Part shown: positions 62,894-64,000 of the stretch, piece after piece
How the letters are laid out: every line of letters begins with the position of its first letter
Numbering within the stretch: position 1 is the stretch's first letter
Origin: Fratercula arctica
Taxonomy: Eukaryota > Chordata > Aves > Charadriiformes > Alcidae
DNA: 64,000 nt
Direction of reading: 5' to 3'
Assembly: GCA_947846985.1 (NCBI GenBank)
Contig: CANTUZ010000010.1
Span: forward strand, 24,227,095 to 24,291,094
Translations under genes and position numbers: made by a program
The notes under the pieces: generated by a model
Database searches by the model: none
What the model was told of the DNA's origin: nothing
What the model saw: only the letters and a program-made list of their open reading frames with translations

Positions 62894-64000
62894 TATGGTG
62901 CAAATCCCTAGATGTATCCACAAGATTTTTTGAGTCTTGGTTGATCATTTGGAAGATCTTTTTCCAAAAAAGACAGTGGGGGGGAAAGCATAAACTTGTA
63001 GTGAATTACTGAATGATGGAAATTCTCTAAGAGTATTTCTGATTACCTATCCTCAGATGAAACTTTTTTAAATGTTTTCATTAGAAATTTAATAGAGGGA
63101 GAGAAATTGTAGTCATCTTTGACCTATACTATAGTAATCATATACAATACACATATTTTAAGGTTCATGGAAGTACTCTGTGTATACATAGTGTTATGTA
63201 TTTACAGTGTTTAGTGACAGTTAGAATCAGAACTGCAATCTTTTAATAATCTAGTGGTATAGTTTTTCTTTTCATTTCCCTACAGCATTTCAGAATATCG
63301 ACAGTAAAACTTGCCTTGTGGTGGCTGATGGTTCTGAGTGTAATCACGTACATTTCTGAGATAATGTTGAGCAGGAAGATATCTAGATAATCTGGAATAA
63401 GGGAGGCTTTTCAAGAACACTCACATAAATTTGCCTGACTTTGCTGAGAAAAGAAAAAAAAATTACTTTGAGAAATATCTTTAAATCATGATCCTTAAGA
63501 GCTGATGTTTTAACCTTACATTTGAATGACTGTTACTTTTTCCATCTTGTTTCAATATGCCTAAATGCAAACACATGTGGAAAATGTTCTTTTGGCTTTT
63601 ATCAAACTGACATTTAAGTGCATTTTTTTCAACCTCGCTAACATTTGTGGTAAAATATTTCAAAGCTATGAATCTTGCAATTTGCCTATGCATTTTTTTT
63701 TTCTTCTTTCATATATTAACATTTGGTACTCATAATACTAACCTGGTTGGAATTACTGGCTTTTTTCATTTGCTGTTTGTTTGGATGAGGTGATTAGGAA
63801 AATACTTTATGCGAAATTCTAGTTTGCAACAGTAAATACTTCCATGAAGAGTCACTGTTTTCTGAACTCTAGTAAATAAAGGAGAAAAATACCATAATCT
63901 CCTATATTCAATTGTAGCAATCATATTCCTAACACATTTAGCTTTCTGTTGTGTTAAATGTCCATGGTGCTAACCTGTCTCCAATACTTCCTTTTTAGCA
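62894..64000 (+). other. ADK: ADK intron 3, end of window
   Basis: AT-rich intron to the window edge. The last bases, CTTCCTTTTTAGCA, look like a splice acceptor. The two bases after AG do not fit the expected start of ADK exon 4 (one base completing Leu, then Phe), so it is probably coincidental. No other feature is seen. Confidence 0.5.

Noticed and set aside
63985..64000. Pyrimidine tract plus AG at the window end as the exon 4 acceptor
   Set aside because: The bases after AG are CA, which do not fit the required one base plus Phe codon. Too little sequence to support it.

Overview
The window is vertebrate, almost certainly avian, genomic DNA. It is AT-rich and CpG-poor, has very long introns, and is littered with CR1 LINE fragments of several ages plus two avian-type endogenous-retrovirus solo LTRs. 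The LTR at the left edge resembles an ERVL-type family that I associate with Neoaves rather than chicken-like birds. That placement comes from memory, not from a search.

Only one host gene can be supported: adenosine kinase (ADK), on the + strand. Two short internal coding exons are visible. Exon 2 (3138-3212, 75 nt) encodes the N-terminal strand and the substrate-binding Gly-Met-Gly-Asn-Pro-Leu-Leu-Asp motif. Exon 3 (26452-26505, 54 nt) continues the lid region through the Lys-Glu-Leu junction. Both have canonical AG/GT splice sites and join in frame. The rest is the end of intron 1, all of intron 2 (about 23.2 kb) and at least 37.5 kb of intron 3. The first exon(s) lie upstream of the window and exon 4 onward downstream.

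Layout: 1-574 ERVL-like solo LTR (minus); 3138-3212 ADK exon 2; 13224-14569 and 17224-18696 two 5'-truncated CR1 elements (minus); about 19050-19250 an older CR1 relic; about 23215-23345 an isolated CpG-rich patch; 26452-26505 ADK exon 3; 32986-33942 a third CR1 (plus); about 37974-38400, 57073-57780 and 58640-59130 ancient CR1 relics (minus); 62515-62887 a 373-bp solo LTR (plus) with a perfect 6-bp target-site duplication. Simple repeats, G-quadruplex-type tracts, CTCF-like motifs and tRNA-like (possible ancient SINE) relics are scattered through the introns.

No bacterial, CRISPR, operon or novel defence-type system is present. The longer open frames are either CR1 reverse-transcriptase remnants, LTR sequence, low-complexity artefacts or chance. 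The points most worth a second look are the sense-oriented solo LTR with an intact polyadenylation signal inside ADK intron 3, the CpG-rich patch in intron 2, the one-nucleotide-loop G-quadruplex motif near 6.28 kb, the tRNA-like relics that all lie on the minus strand, and the CpG-type loss of catalytic aspartates in all three younger CR1 copies.
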